NCBI GenBank assembly: GCA_937871605.1
Contig: CALMRM010000287.1
Span: 17,294 to 50,095 of the forward strand
Origin: an uncultured Terriglobus sp.
GTDB taxonomy: Bacteria; Acidobacteriota; Terriglobia; Terriglobales; Acidobacteriaceae
Direction of reading: 5' to 3'
Length of the DNA stretch: 32,802 nt
Position 1 is the stretch's first letter, and every line of letters starts with the position of its first letter. This document shows positions 23,295 to 32,443 of this stretch, piece after piece. The position numbers and the translations under genes are program-made. The notes below the pieces were generated by a model. The model saw only the letters and a list, made by a program, of their open reading frames with translations. It did no database searches and was not told where the DNA came from.

Positions 23295-24776
23295 ATGCGA
23301 ACCCTCCCTGCCCTGCTTCTGGCTGCCGCCGCGGTTGCCCCTCTCGCCGCACAGACCATTGCCGGTACACCGACAGCCCAGGCGGCCCAGCCTGCCACCG
23401 GCGATGCGGCCTTTGCGGGTTGGGACCAGCAGAAGCCGGGAACGAGCCGCCTGATCACCGTAGACACCCTGCCCGCGCCCGCTCCGGAGCAGTCCGTCAG
23501 GGCCCAGCCGCACCTGGTGGCGCGCCCCGCAAACGCCTGGCCGGTTGCGCCTGCCAGCTTCACGGTGACCCTGTACGCGGGCGGCGACAATGGCCCGGGA
23601 GAGTCGCCAGACCAGCCGCACTCGCAGAAACAGACGCAGCTGCCCGCGAGCGGCACGTTTCAGCAGCCGCGGCTCATCCGCATGGCACCCAATGGCGACC
23701 TGTTTGTAGCGGACTCGGGCGGCGGCGAGCTTGTGGTGCTGCGCGGTGTGAAGGCAGATGGTAAGGCGGACAAGGTAGAACGCTTCGCCACCGGGCTGGA
23801 CCATCCCTTCGGGATCGCCTTTTACCCGGCAAATAACCCCAGGTATGTCTACGTGGCGAATACGACCTCGGTTGTCCGCTTTCCATACCGGTCCGGCGAC
23901 CTGCACGCGAAGGGCAAGCCGGAGACGGTGGTGCCGACACTGCCCGGATTTGCGCAGCTGACGGGCGGCGGCCACTGGACGCGCGACGTGGTGTTTACGC
24001 AGGACGGCCGGCACATGCTGGTGTCGGTCGGCTCTGGCTCCAACATCGACAACCCGGACGACCACCCCAAGGAGTTTCACCGTGCCGACGTGCTGGAGTA
24101 CACGCCGGACGGCCAGTTCGTGAAGGTGTATGCGTCCGGCATTCGCAACTGCGTGGGCGAGGCCATCCATCCCAGCACCGGGGCGCTGTGGTGCTCTGCC
24201 AACGAGCGCGACGAGCTGGGCAACCACCTGGTGCCGGACTATGTGACGTCAGTGCCGGAGGACAGCTTCTTTGGCTGGCCCTGGTACTACATGGGCGGGC
24301 ACCAGGACCCGCGCCTGCCCCAGCCCTGCGGCGATGGCGAGGCTGGCAAGGCGCAGCCGGTTAGCGCCACGCTCGATCCGGCGACCTGCACCCATGTGGA
24401 CCTGCGTGCGACGGTGCGCACGCCGGATGTGCTGGTGCAGCCGCACATGGCTTCGCTGCAACTGACCTTTTACCCCACGGCCGGCACGTTTCCGCAGCAC
24501 TTTCAGGGCGATGCTTTTGTGGCGGAACACGGCTCCTGGAACCGGCAGCACCGCGCCGGGTACGAGGTGATCCACGTGCCCCTGCATGACGGCAAGGCCG
24601 ATGGCAGCTATGAGGATTTCCTGACCGGGTTCGTGGTCGATGACAGCACTGTGTGGGGCAGGCCCGTGGGCGTGGCCACCGGCAAGGACGGCAGCCTGTA
24701 CGTCACCGATGACGGCAGCCGCTCCGTGTGGCGCGTCACCTATACCGGCACGCCGCAGCAGGTGGCGGCACGCTGA
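23295..24776 (+). CDS. Secreted sorbosone/glucose dehydrogenase-like beta-propeller protein
   Basis: The 493-residue protein begins with a signal peptide (MRTLPALLLAAAAVAPLAAQ) and an Ala/Pro-rich stretch. It then adopts the six-bladed GSDH/sorbosone dehydrogenase propeller. Diagnostic segments are RLIRMAPNGDLFVADSG, FATGLDHPFGIAFYP, LVSVGSGSNIDNPDDHPKEF, YASGIRNCVGEAIHPSTGAL, GWPWYYMG, FVAEHGSWNR and GRPVGVATGKDGSLYVTDDG. Related enzymes use PQQ to oxidise aldoses in the periplasm. Whether PQQ is bound here cannot be read from the sequence, and no pqq gene is nearby. It faces trpE divergently and converges on the ABC permease. Confidence 0.88.
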   Translation: MRTLPALLLAAAAVAPLAAQTIAGTPTAQAAQPATGDAAFAGWDQQKPGTSRLITVDTLPAPAPEQSVRAQPHLVARPANAWPVAPASFTVTLYAGGDNGPGESPDQPHSQKQTQLPASGTFQQPRLIRMAPNGDLFVADSGGGELVVLRGVKADGKADKVERFATGLDHPFGIAFYPANNPRYVYVANTTSVVRFPYRSGDLHAKGKPETVVPTLPGFAQLTGGGHWTRDVVFTQDGRHMLVSVGSGSNIDNPDDHPKEFHRADVLEYTPDGQFVKVYASGIRNCVGEAIHPSTGALWCSANERDELGNHLVPDYVTSVPEDSFFGWPWYYMGGHQDPRLPQPCGDGEAGKAQPVSATLDPATCTHVDLRATVRTPDVLVQPHMASLQLTFYPTAGTFPQHFQGDAFVAEHGSWNRQHRAGYEVIHVPLHDGKADGSYEDFLTGFVVDDSTVWGRPVGVATGKDGSLYVTDDGSRSVWRVTYTGTPQQVAAR

Positions 24777-24796
24777 AGTGCAATCTCTAAACAGGC

Positions 24797-24981
24797 TTGT
24801 CATCCCGCAGCGTAGCGGAGGGATCTGCATGTGTGTTCCTAACGCCTCAAACGCTACGCTATACGCATGGCTTGCACCCCGTTCGCGCCTGCGCGAACAG
24901 GCCCGCTTCTTCGGCTTAGCAGAACACGGTCGCATGGACGACCACGCATGCAGATCCCTTCGCTTCGCTACGGGATGACAA
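24797..24981. repeat. REP-like inverted element (TTGTCATCCCGCAGCG family)
   Basis: A 35-nt arm beginning TTGTCATCCCG and ending GGGATCTGCATG (24797-24831) returns inverted at 24947-24981 with three mismatches. Between the arms lies a GTTCGCG-CCTG-CGCGAAC hairpin (24881-24898). The element fills the space between two convergent genes and could act as a two-way terminator. It shares the TGTCATCC start with the elements at 6833 and 21438 but has a different body. Confidence 0.8.
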
Positions 24982-25012
24982 CCCTAAATGTTGGCGTAAG
25001 AGCAGAGCCGCG

Positions 25013-26245
25013 CTAGCTGTACTTGAGCCAGCGGCGAATCTCGCCAAAGTTCGGCTTTTTTCCGTACATCAGGATGCCCACGCGGTAGATGCGGCTGCTG
25101 ACCCACAGCACGGCATAGATCGTGACGATCATGAGCGCAATGGACCCGGCGATCTCGTACCAGGGCACCGGCGACACCGAGATGCGCATGTACATCAGCA
25201 GCGGCGCACAGAAGGGGATAAACGACAGGATGCGTGCGGCAAGGCTGCCCGGTGAGTTCAGCACCAGCGGCAGCGCGATCATGCACGCGGCCAGTGGCAT
25301 GACCAGAAACATGTTCAGCTGCTGCAGCTCCTGCTCGGAGTTGGTCATGGCACCCAACGCCGCGGCCATGGCCGAGTACAAGAGGTAGCCCAGGAGAAAG
25401 AACACGATGAAAAAGACCACCTGCGCGGCGGACAGGCTGATGTGCGCGCCCGCGCCCAGCAGGTGCGCCATGAGGGGCGTGGCGGTGAGCAGAACGGCGG
25501 CCAGCATCCAGATGCTGACCTGCGTAAGCCCTACGGACCCCACGCCGATGACCTTGCCCGCCATCATTTCTGCGGGCTTGACCGTGGCCAGCATCACCTC
25601 AAACACGCGTGAGGTCTTCTCCTCAATGATGCTGCGCGCCACGTTCATGCCGTAGAGCATGATCACCAGGTACATGAGGAAGAACAGCGTGTACGCCCCT
25701 GCAAAGTTGGCGGAGGTGTTGTCTTCGGCCGCGGCGTTGCTGCTGCTCATCTCCACCGGGCGCATCATGCTGTCCACGTCGGCGGCGCTCATACCCTGCC
25801 GCGTCAGGCGCTCGCGCTCCAGCACCTTACCCAGGCTGTCGCGCACCGTCTCACGCGTGGCCAGGTCAGCGGAGGAACCCTGACGGTACGCAATCTGCGG
25901 ACGTCCGCCAGCGACCGGGGTCAGCGTGATGTAGCCGTCCAGATCCTTCTTGTGGATCATGCGTTCCAGCGACGGCCGCGTGTTCGCACTGGGCGGCGAA
26001 ATGAGGTTGACCTGCATGCCGTTGTCAGTGTCGCGCAGCAGCTGCTCTTTCAGGTCTTCGCCCAGGCGCATGTCCTGCGACACGATGACGAGGCGCGAGC
26101 TCGACTTCGCATGCTTCGCGATCAGGATGGACGCCGCGATGCCGCCGCCCATCAGCAGCGGGATCAGAATGGTGGCGATCAGGAAACCCTTGGTGCGGAT
26201 GCGCTCCAGGTACTCGCGCCGTGCAATCAGCCAGACGTTATGCAT
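25013..26245 (-). CDS. ABC transporter permease (NatB/ABC-2 type)
   Basis: From ATG 26245 the product is 410 residues, and its first 8 nt overlap the end of the ATPase gene. It begins with NVWLIARREYLERIRTKGF, the usual cytoplasmic start of ABC-2 permeases. A first membrane helix follows (FLIATILIPLLMGGGIAASI). A large extracytoplasmic domain spans about residues 45-215. Five or so membrane helices come next, including LFFLMYLVIMLYG and VVFFIVFFLLGYLLYSAMAAALG. IIEEKTSRVFEVMLATVKP is the characteristic motif of NatB-like exporters. The substrate is unknown; sodium or peptide export is suggested for relatives. Confidence 0.9.
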   Translation of the reverse strand: MHNVWLIARREYLERIRTKGFLIATILIPLLMGGGIAASILIAKHAKSSSRLVIVSQDMRLGEDLKEQLLRDTDNGMQVNLISPPSANTRPSLERMIHKKDLDGYITLTPVAGGRPQIAYRQGSSADLATRETVRDSLGKVLERERLTRQGMSAADVDSMMRPVEMSSSNAAAEDNTSANFAGAYTLFFLMYLVIMLYGMNVARSIIEEKTSRVFEVMLATVKPAEMMAGKVIGVGSVGLTQVSIWMLAAVLLTATPLMAHLLGAGAHISLSAAQVVFFIVFFLLGYLLYSAMAAALGAMTNSEQELQQLNMFLVMPLAACMIALPLVLNSPGSLAARILSFIPFCAPLLMYMRISVSPVPWYEIAGSIALMIVTIYAVLWVSSRIYRVGILMYGKKPNFGEIRRWLKYS

Positions 26246-27146
26246 CGACGGTGCCTCCCACGCGCTCGATAAAAATCTCTTCCAGCGTTGGCTCCTTGAC
26301 CTCGAAGCGCGTGATGCGGGTGCCGTTGCGTACCGCCTCCGCCAGCAGCGGCTGCGCGTCCGGCTGTGCACCGCTTAGCTTCAGGTTGGCCACGCCGCCA
26401 TACTGCTTGTGCGACTCCACGGAGGCGTGGTGCAGAAAGCGATCGTCGCCCTCGTAGGCCACTTCCACACGGTTCCGCGGGTACTCGCTCTTGATCTGCC
26501 GCATGCTGCCCTGGAGCACCACTTCGCCCCGATGGATGAGTGCGATGCTGTCGCACATGCGCTCCACCTGGTCCATGCGGTGGGTGGAAAACAGGATGCT
26601 CTTGCCCGCCGCGCGCAGTTCCAGCAGGGTGTCCTGGAGCAGGGCGCCGTTCACCGGGTCGAGGCCGCTGAAGGGCTCGTCCATGATGATGAGTTCCGGG
26701 TCGTGCAGCAGCGTGCAGATGAACTGAATCTTCTGCTGCATGCCCTTGCTCAGCTCCTCGGTCTTCTTGGGCAGTGCCTCGGTAATCTGCAGCCGCTCGG
26801 CCCACTGCTTGCCGCGCTTACTCGCCTCGGCGGCGCTCAACCCGCGCAGTTGGCCCATGAAGACGATCTGCTCCAGCACATTCATCTTCTTGTACAGGCC
26901 GCGTTCTTCCGGCAGGTAGCCCACACGCTGCAGCATGTCGCGGCGGAAGGGCTTGCCGAACAGCTTGACCGTGCCCGAATCCGGGATGGTGATGCCGATC
27001 ATCATGCGGATGCTCGACGTCTTGCCCGAGCCGTTCGGTCCCAAGAGGCCGAACATGGTCCCCGGCTCAATGACCAGCGACAGCCCCGCCACGGCGACCT
27101 TGGCTTCATACACTTTGCGGATGTGTTCGAGTTCGACGGTCGGCAT
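26238..27146 (-). CDS. ABC transporter ATP-binding protein (NatA-like)
   Basis: The 302-residue ATPase starts at ATG 27146 (PTVELEHIRKVYEAKVAV). It has Walker A GPNGSGKTS, the signature LSKGMQQK, Walker B LIIMDEPFSGLDP and the switch STHRM. The Q-loop region is GYLPEERGLYKK. A C-terminal domain of about 90 residues (FEVKEPTLEEIFIERVGG) is of the DUF4162 type found in ABC-2 exporters. It pairs with the overlapping permease gene downstream. The track start at 27185 adds 13 unlikely residues. Confidence 0.94.
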   Translation of the reverse strand: MPTVELEHIRKVYEAKVAVAGLSLVIEPGTMFGLLGPNGSGKTSSIRMMIGITIPDSGTVKLFGKPFRRDMLQRVGYLPEERGLYKKMNVLEQIVFMGQLRGLSAAEASKRGKQWAERLQITEALPKKTEELSKGMQQKIQFICTLLHDPELIIMDEPFSGLDPVNGALLQDTLLELRAAGKSILFSTHRMDQVERMCDSIALIHRGEVVLQGSMRQIKSEYPRNRVEVAYEGDDRFLHHASVESHKQYGGVANLKLSGAQPDAQPLLAEAVRNGTRITRFEVKEPTLEEIFIERVGGTVDA

Positions 27147-27338
27147 GGGTGGGGCTCGTTCAAGTCTACCGGAGCACCCTCCCATTTTGCAGCGCGCATT
27201 AGTGCCTGCCTCATCTAGCTATGCAGCAAGAGCCAACATGAAACTTGCGAAGACTAAGCGCATGGCCACTGGGAGCGGCTGGCGGATGGCATCGTGCCAT
27301 ACGGGAACATGCAAATTCGTACCGGTGTCTAGCTCTGT

Positions 27339-27836
27339 ATGCAAGTGATTCACTACATTGGAGCGCTGCTATGCACAGGTAGCTTCTTTGCATACAGCAC
27401 GTTGCCCCCTGAGCAGCCTTCCCGAGGGTTGTATGTCACTGCCTCCGTTGAGTGTCCGCGCGACATGGAAGACGATCGACTACTCTACGTTATCTCCTAC
27501 CTGAGCGATGGGCGCATGTTTCTGAACGACACGGAGCTAAGCCAAAGCGCGCTGCTGCAGGGCGCGGCAGACGCTATCAAGTACCGTAACGATCGGATTG
27601 TCTGGCTCCGGGCAGAGCCGGAGGTCAGCTATGGGAGTGTGATGGCTCTGCTTTCGGGCTTGGCTAAGAGCGCACCGAACCTGCACGTGGCCTTGATCAC
27701 AGACCGGCAGGATGGCAGCCCTGTCGACCCTGGCAAGCGAACTGCTGCCTTGAAGAGCGGACAACGGTTCGCCAACCCTTACTGCTTGCCCAGAGTTGAA
27801 CAAGGCAGGGACATGGCGCTGCGTGGCGTTTACTGA
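27339..27836 (+). CDS. Orphan ExbD/TolR-like protein
   Basis: The 165-residue product has an N-terminal hydrophobic segment (IHYIGALLCTGSFFAYS) and a periplasmic domain resembling ExbD/TolR. The pattern YLSDGRMFLNDTELSQSALLQ, then RIVWLRAEPEVSYGSVMALLSGL, then NLHVALITDRQ follows the family order. ExbD and TolR normally couple proton flow to TonB or Tol-Pal with ExbB/TolQ; no such gene is adjacent. The membrane helix lacks an obvious conserved aspartate, so proton coupling is doubtful. Codon use is less GC-biased than in neighbours. No clear ribosome binding site precedes ATG 27339. Its end overlaps the convergent beta-helix gene by 7 nt. Confidence 0.65.
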   Translation: MQVIHYIGALLCTGSFFAYSTLPPEQPSRGLYVTASVECPRDMEDDRLLYVISYLSDGRMFLNDTELSQSALLQGAADAIKYRNDRIVWLRAEPEVSYGSVMALLSGLAKSAPNLHVALITDRQDGSPVDPGKRTAALKSGQRFANPYCLPRVEQGRDMALRGVY

Positions 27837-29593
27837 CGCTGGCCAAGCGGCGCAGGGAACTCCGCCACCTTGGGTGTGACCCTGCCTGGTGCTGTGTGGG
27901 TTGAGCCGCCCTGGTCGTCGATCACATGTTCAATCGCACCCAGGTTGTCCAGCGCCACCGTGATCATGTGGTGGAAGCGAACGCCTGCGGTGCGCGGCAC
28001 CTCAATGGAGCGGTCCAGCACCACGTCCGGATGGCGGAAGACACTGTACACGCCCAGCCCCCACGCCTCATGCTCGCGCACCGTGTCGGCCACCTTGTAG
28101 CTGGCCCAGCCGTTCGCGCCGTTGCGGTCGGTCCAGGCAACCTGCGTGGGCGGGTCGTACGGGATTTCGGACTGGTAGAAGTAGGTGCGGCCGGCCTCGC
28201 CGTTCCACAAGACCTGGTAGTGCTGGTGGTGCTCCACGAACAAGCCGTAGACCGTGACGCGGTTGCCATTGACGACGAGCCCATTGTCGCTCTCGTTCAC
28301 GGTCCAGCCCACGCTGTTGCTGCCGCTGAGACCATGGTCCGCACGCCAGATCCAGGTGTGGTCCACCACGGTATCGTCGCTGTCGATGACGAGGTTTGCC
28401 GATACCCTGCCCACCGCGGCGCCACCGACGCGGAAGAAGACGTCGTGCAGGGCTATGGGGTCAGCCTCGTGCGAGCGGTGCGTGCCCGGGCTGCCCACGT
28501 GCAGCAGCGAGGGCGACTTCGCCTCACCCGCGTCGAACAGCAGGCCAGAGACGGTGACGCCGTCCACGTCAGCCACGGTCATGGCCTCGGTACCGCGCAC
28601 CGGGTGCAGCGTGGCGAAACCTAGGCCCAGCACAGTGCTGTCCTTGCGCGTGACGCGGAGCGGTTCCTGCAGGTCGTAGATGCCGGGCGTTAACAGCAGG
28701 TCCTTGCCCGCGGCCAGCGCCCGGTTGATGGTGGCTGCTGTGTCGCGCTCAGGCCGCGCAATGTAGAAGCGGCCTAATGGGACTACCCGCCCGGGTGTAC
28801 TGCCGCCGTGCCAGGTGACGCCGCTGGTGTTCCGCTGCAGCGCGGGGATGCGCACCGCTACGGTGCCGTTCGGCTGCTGCTCCAGGTAGGGCTGTTCGCG
28901 CACCACGGGTGTGGTGGCGATCTTTGTGTACGGAGGCTGCGGCCACTCGCCGGGCGGCATGGTCGGCGTGCCCACAAAGACCATGTTCCAGTTGGAGCCG
29001 GTCCAGCGCGCCCACTCCGTATTGCGCGAAATCCATTGCTGCTGCGTGCCGGAGTCCACGGTGCCGTCCACGGCGGTGTCGCTCATCCATCCACCGCTGG
29101 CCCAGCCGTGCTGCTGGTTCAGCACCATGTTGCCGAGCACGTGCATGCGCCGGAACGATACTGCCTGCGACACCGCCCACTGCATCGTTCCGCTGTCGGG
29201 CGTGACGGAGAAGCCCTCGGCCGAGCGCCAGAACGTAGTAGTGGCGTTGTTGTTATTGAGCGCTGCGTCCACGCGAACGTCACCGATGATGTGCACGGCG
29301 TCCGGCGAAGCACCCAGCCCAATGACCTGCGTGTAAAAGCCAATGGGCAGGTGGAGGTGGTACGTGCCGGGCGCAAACACAAAGGCATAGCGCCCGCTGC
29401 CGAACTCCGCGTGCTGCTGCTCTGCATAGACGACGTCGATCCTGGCCTGGATGTCAGCAGGCTTGCTGGCCGTCGTGTAGACGAAGACGTTCGGCCCGAG
29501 GTCGGGCATCGCCGATGCGCGTTGCGCACTTGCCTGCTGCACTGCCACGCCGCACAGAACGAAGAAGACCATCTGACATAAACGACGCACCAT
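27830..29593 (-). CDS. Secreted beta-helix (GH55-like) protein
   Basis: From ATG 29593, with AAGGTG about 8 nt before it, the product is 587 residues. A signal peptide ends near VAVQQASAQ. The rest matches a family of secreted right-handed beta-helix proteins that I recall as often mislabelled adenylyl cyclase or coagulation-factor-like in databases. Landmarks are GPNVFVYTTASKPADIQARI, FAPGTYHLHLPIGFYTQVIG, WISRNTEWARWTGSNWNMVF, DLLLTPGIYDLQEPLRVTR, DVFFRVGGAAVGR and VYGLFVEHHQHYQVLWNG. The paired pectate-lyase-like halves recall GH55 glucanases, but a catalytic residue cannot be named. It is divergent from lacI and may belong to the same glucan locus. Confidence 0.8.
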   Translation of the reverse strand: MVRRLCQMVFFVLCGVAVQQASAQRASAMPDLGPNVFVYTTASKPADIQARIDVVYAEQQHAEFGSGRYAFVFAPGTYHLHLPIGFYTQVIGLGASPDAVHIIGDVRVDAALNNNNATTTFWRSAEGFSVTPDSGTMQWAVSQAVSFRRMHVLGNMVLNQQHGWASGGWMSDTAVDGTVDSGTQQQWISRNTEWARWTGSNWNMVFVGTPTMPPGEWPQPPYTKIATTPVVREQPYLEQQPNGTVAVRIPALQRNTSGVTWHGGSTPGRVVPLGRFYIARPERDTAATINRALAAGKDLLLTPGIYDLQEPLRVTRKDSTVLGLGFATLHPVRGTEAMTVADVDGVTVSGLLFDAGEAKSPSLLHVGSPGTHRSHEADPIALHDVFFRVGGAAVGRVSANLVIDSDDTVVDHTWIWRADHGLSGSNSVGWTVNESDNGLVVNGNRVTVYGLFVEHHQHYQVLWNGEAGRTYFYQSEIPYDPPTQVAWTDRNGANGWASYKVADTVREHEAWGLGVYSVFRHPDVVLDRSIEVPRTAGVRFHHMITVALDNLGAIEHVIDDQGGSTHTAPGRVTPKVAEFPAPLGQRQ

Positions 29594-29756
29594 ACACCCA
29601 CACCTTCTGCATCGCGCCCCGGCCCGGCGGGCGACGCCTGAGTGTAGAACACACGATTGTTTCCTGCCAAAAACGCCGCAGACCTGGGACGCACGGCTCC
29701 ACGCTTCCCGCGGCGACACACGCAGACACACCTCTGTCCACTACACTGTGCTCACC

Positions 29757-30818
29757 ATGACCATGCGCAGTCTGGAGTCAGGCGATCCGGGCCAACCCAC
29801 CAGCCTGAAAACGCTCGGGGAGTATCTCGGCCTGGATCCGAGCACGGTCTCCTTTGTGCTGAACAACACGCCAAACCGGTCCATTCCAGAGGCGACCCGG
29901 CAGCGGGTGCGCGAGGCCGCGGCCAGGTTTGGCTACCAGCCAAGCCACATCGCGCGTTCGCTGCGCAGCAAAAAGACGCAGACGCTCGGCGTCATGCTGC
30001 CGGAGATGGGGGAGGGTTATCACGCGCAGGTGCTCAACGGCGTGGCCGACGTCTTGATGCGCGAGCAGTGGTTCTTTTTCACGGTGCACCACCGCCACCG
30101 CAAAGACCTGGTGAACACCTATCCCAAGCTGCTGCAGGCACGCGGCGTGGAAGGCATCCTGACCATCGATACGCGACTGGAGTGCACGCCCGCAGTGCCC
30201 ACGGTGTGCGTAGCCCATCACGGCGGGCTCCCCGGTGTCAGCAGCATCAACCTGGACGAGGACGCCGCCGCCATGCAGTCGCTGCGGCACCTGTACGACC
30301 TGGGACACCGGCAGATCGTGTTCATGCGCGGGCAGAGCTTCAGTTCTGATTCGGACGTGCGTTGGCACGCGACCGTGCGTGCCGCAAAGGCGCTTGGCAT
30401 TGCCATGCCGGAATCTTTGACCATTCGCCTGGAAAAAGACACGGTCACGCCAGAGCTCGGCTACCCGGACATGAGCGAACTGCTGCAGCGTACACGCGCC
30501 TTTACGGCGGTGCTGTGCTTCAACGATGTGTCGGCCATCGGTGTGATTCGCTCGCTGACGGATGCCGGGCTGCGGGTTCCGGAGGACTGCTCCGTGGTGG
30601 GGTTCGACGATATTTCGTCCGCCGACTACCAGGTGCCGCGGCTAACCACGGTGCGGCAGCCGCTGCACCGCATGGGCCAGACCGCTGCGGAAACCCTGCT
30701 GCGCTGCATTGCAGGCGAGGCCGTGCCGCACGAGACACAGTTGCAACCGGAGCTGATGGTGCGGGAATCATCAGCGCGTGCATCCCGGCTGTGTGTAAAC
30801 AAACGCTTGTTTAGCTAA
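29757..30818 (+). CDS. LacI family transcriptional regulator
   Basis: The N-terminal LacI helix-turn-helix is TSLKTLGEYLGLDPSTVSFV (about residues 15-34 from ATG 29757), followed by the hinge region ARSLRSKKTQTLGVMLP. The periplasmic-binding-protein-like sensor domain contains GVEGILTIDTRL, HRQIVFMRG, TAVLCFNDVSAIGVI and CSVVGFDDISSADY, and ends with LTTVRQPLHRMGQTAAETLL. The product is 353 residues. GTG 29748 is the track start; no clear ribosome binding site favours either. The gene lies just upstream of a GH30 glycosidase and divergent from the beta-helix gene, so it probably senses an oligosaccharide. Confidence 0.93.
   Translation: MTMRSLESGDPGQPTSLKTLGEYLGLDPSTVSFVLNNTPNRSIPEATRQRVREAAARFGYQPSHIARSLRSKKTQTLGVMLPEMGEGYHAQVLNGVADVLMREQWFFFTVHHRHRKDLVNTYPKLLQARGVEGILTIDTRLECTPAVPTVCVAHHGGLPGVSSINLDEDAAAMQSLRHLYDLGHRQIVFMRGQSFSSDSDVRWHATVRAAKALGIAMPESLTIRLEKDTVTPELGYPDMSELLQRTRAFTAVLCFNDVSAIGVIRSLTDAGLRVPEDCSVVGFDDISSADYQVPRLTTVRQPLHRMGQTAAETLLRCIAGEAVPHETQLQPELMVRESSARASRLCVNKRLFS
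30796..30813 (+). promoter_or_regulatory. LacI-type operator candidate inside the end of lacI
   Basis: TAAACAAACGCTTGTTTA is an 18-bp palindrome with a single mismatch and a central CG flanked as AAACGCTT, the hallmark of many LacI-family operators such as the catabolite response element. It overlaps the last codons of lacI and lies about 110 nt before the GH30 start. A TTGACA hexamer follows at 30837-30842, though no convincing -10 is seen 17 nt on. The regulator probably binds here to control the glycosidase genes. Confidence 0.6.
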
Positions 30819-30921
30819 CCTTCCTCGCCGTTCCGGTTGACAGCAGAACCGCTGCGCGTGCCCAATGAAGGCGGCCTCGCGGCGTGGTATCCATGCCTGC
30901 ACAGCCCGAAGAGGGTTCCTA

Positions 30922-32337
30922 ATGAAGCATGTTCGACGTTCGCTGGGCTGCCTGCTTCTCAGCGCCCTGCTGTTGGGTGGTGCGCTGCCGCTGCACGCAC
31001 GCGGGGCACAGAAGGGCGAGTGGCTGACCACGCCGGACCGCGCCAACCTGCTGGCACGCAAGGACGCATTGAGGTGGAAGCGGGCGGGGAGCGGGACGGC
31101 AAGCGTCATTGCCGTGGACGACACGAAGCGCTACCAGACGATGGACGGCTTTGGCCACGCCTTGACCGGCGGCAGTGCTCAGCTGCTGATGAAGATGAGC
31201 CCGGCCAGGCGCTCCGCGCTGCTGCATGAGCTGTTCTCCGCCGGACCGGACGGCATCGGTACCAGCTACCTGCGCATCTCGGTGGGCGCGTCCGACATGA
31301 ACGACCACGTCTACACCTACGACGACGTGCCCGCAGGCAGCACCGACACCGCGCTGCAGCACTTTTCACTGGCGGAAGACGAGAAGGACGTCATCCCTGT
31401 CCTGCGGGAGATCCTGGCCATCCAGCCGGGCATCCACATCATGGCCACGCCCTGGACCGCGCCCTCCTGGATGAAGACCAACGGCCTGCCAAAGGGCGGC
31501 AACCTGCAGCCGCAGTACTACGACGTGTACGCGCAGTACCTGATTCGCTATCTGCAGGCCATGGCACAGCATGCCATCCCCATCGCCACGCTGTCGCCGC
31601 AGAATGAGCCGGAGAACGCGAAGAACACGCCCAGCATGCTGGTCACGTCAGAGCAGGAAGCTGACTTCATCGGCGGCCATCTTGGGCCAGCGATCGCCAA
31701 GGCCGGGCTGAAGACGAAGCTGATCGACTTCGACCACAACTGCGACCACCCGGACTACAGCATCGACCTCTTGAAGAACGCGGAGGCGAACCGTTACACC
31801 GACGGCTCCGGCTTTCACTTATACCTCGGCAAGATTGATGCGATGACGCAGGTGCATGACGCTTTTCCGGCGAAGAACCTGTACTTCACCGAGCAGATGG
31901 TGATCCCGCGCAGGAACGACCCGGCGCTGCTGATGGCGGAACCGGTGGCGCGGCTGATGGTGGGCGCGCCGGAGAACTGGGCTCGCAACGTGCTGCTGTG
32001 GAACCTGGCGGCGGACCCGGACAATGGGCCGCACACACCGGACGGCGGCTGCCCCATCTGCGTGGGCGCCATGACGCTGGACGGTGACACCGTGACGCGG
32101 CACGTGGCGTACTACACCGCGGCCCACCTCTCGAAGTTTGTGCCGCCGGGTTCGGTGCGCGTCGACTCGACGGCGCCTGTTGCGCTGCCGCATGTTGCGT
32201 TTGTAACGCCGGGCGGCAGCCACGTGCTGCTGGTCAGCAATACCACCGCCGCCGAACGCAGCTTCACCATCCGCAGCCACGGCAAGGACGCCGAAGGGAG
32301 CCTGCCCGCGGGTGCGGTGGCCACCTACGTCTGGTAG
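30922..32337 (+). CDS. Glycoside hydrolase family 30 enzyme
   Basis: From ATG 30922, with GAGGG 7-8 nt upstream, the product is 471 residues; the track start at 30865 is out of the signal-peptide context. A signal peptide (CLLLSALLLGGALPLHA) indicates export. The (beta/alpha)8 barrel shows QTMDGFGHALTGGSA, TSYLRISVGASDMN, IMATPWTAPSWMKTNG, the acid/base glutamate in LSPQNEPEN (Glu229) and the nucleophile in YFTEQM (Glu324). A C-terminal beta-domain ends with GAVATYVW. GH30 members include glucosylceramidases and beta-1,6-glucanases. With a GH3 gene next, a beta-glucan substrate is likely. Confidence 0.93.
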   Translation: MKHVRRSLGCLLLSALLLGGALPLHARGAQKGEWLTTPDRANLLARKDALRWKRAGSGTASVIAVDDTKRYQTMDGFGHALTGGSAQLLMKMSPARRSALLHELFSAGPDGIGTSYLRISVGASDMNDHVYTYDDVPAGSTDTALQHFSLAEDEKDVIPVLREILAIQPGIHIMATPWTAPSWMKTNGLPKGGNLQPQYYDVYAQYLIRYLQAMAQHAIPIATLSPQNEPENAKNTPSMLVTSEQEADFIGGHLGPAIAKAGLKTKLIDFDHNCDHPDYSIDLLKNAEANRYTDGSGFHLYLGKIDAMTQVHDAFPAKNLYFTEQMVIPRRNDPALLMAEPVARLMVGAPENWARNVLLWNLAADPDNGPHTPDGGCPICVGAMTLDGDTVTRHVAYYTAAHLSKFVPPGSVRVDSTAPVALPHVAFVTPGGSHVLLVSNTTAAERSFTIRSHGKDAEGSLPAGAVATYVW

Positions 32338-32443
32338 CTCAGGCCCGGTTGCAGAGAGTTGTACTGTTGCTGAACCTCAGACACAGGTTTGTCTAGAGAT
32401 TGTTCTCACTGGTAGTGTTGCGAAGGAAATCCGGTTCACCTCT

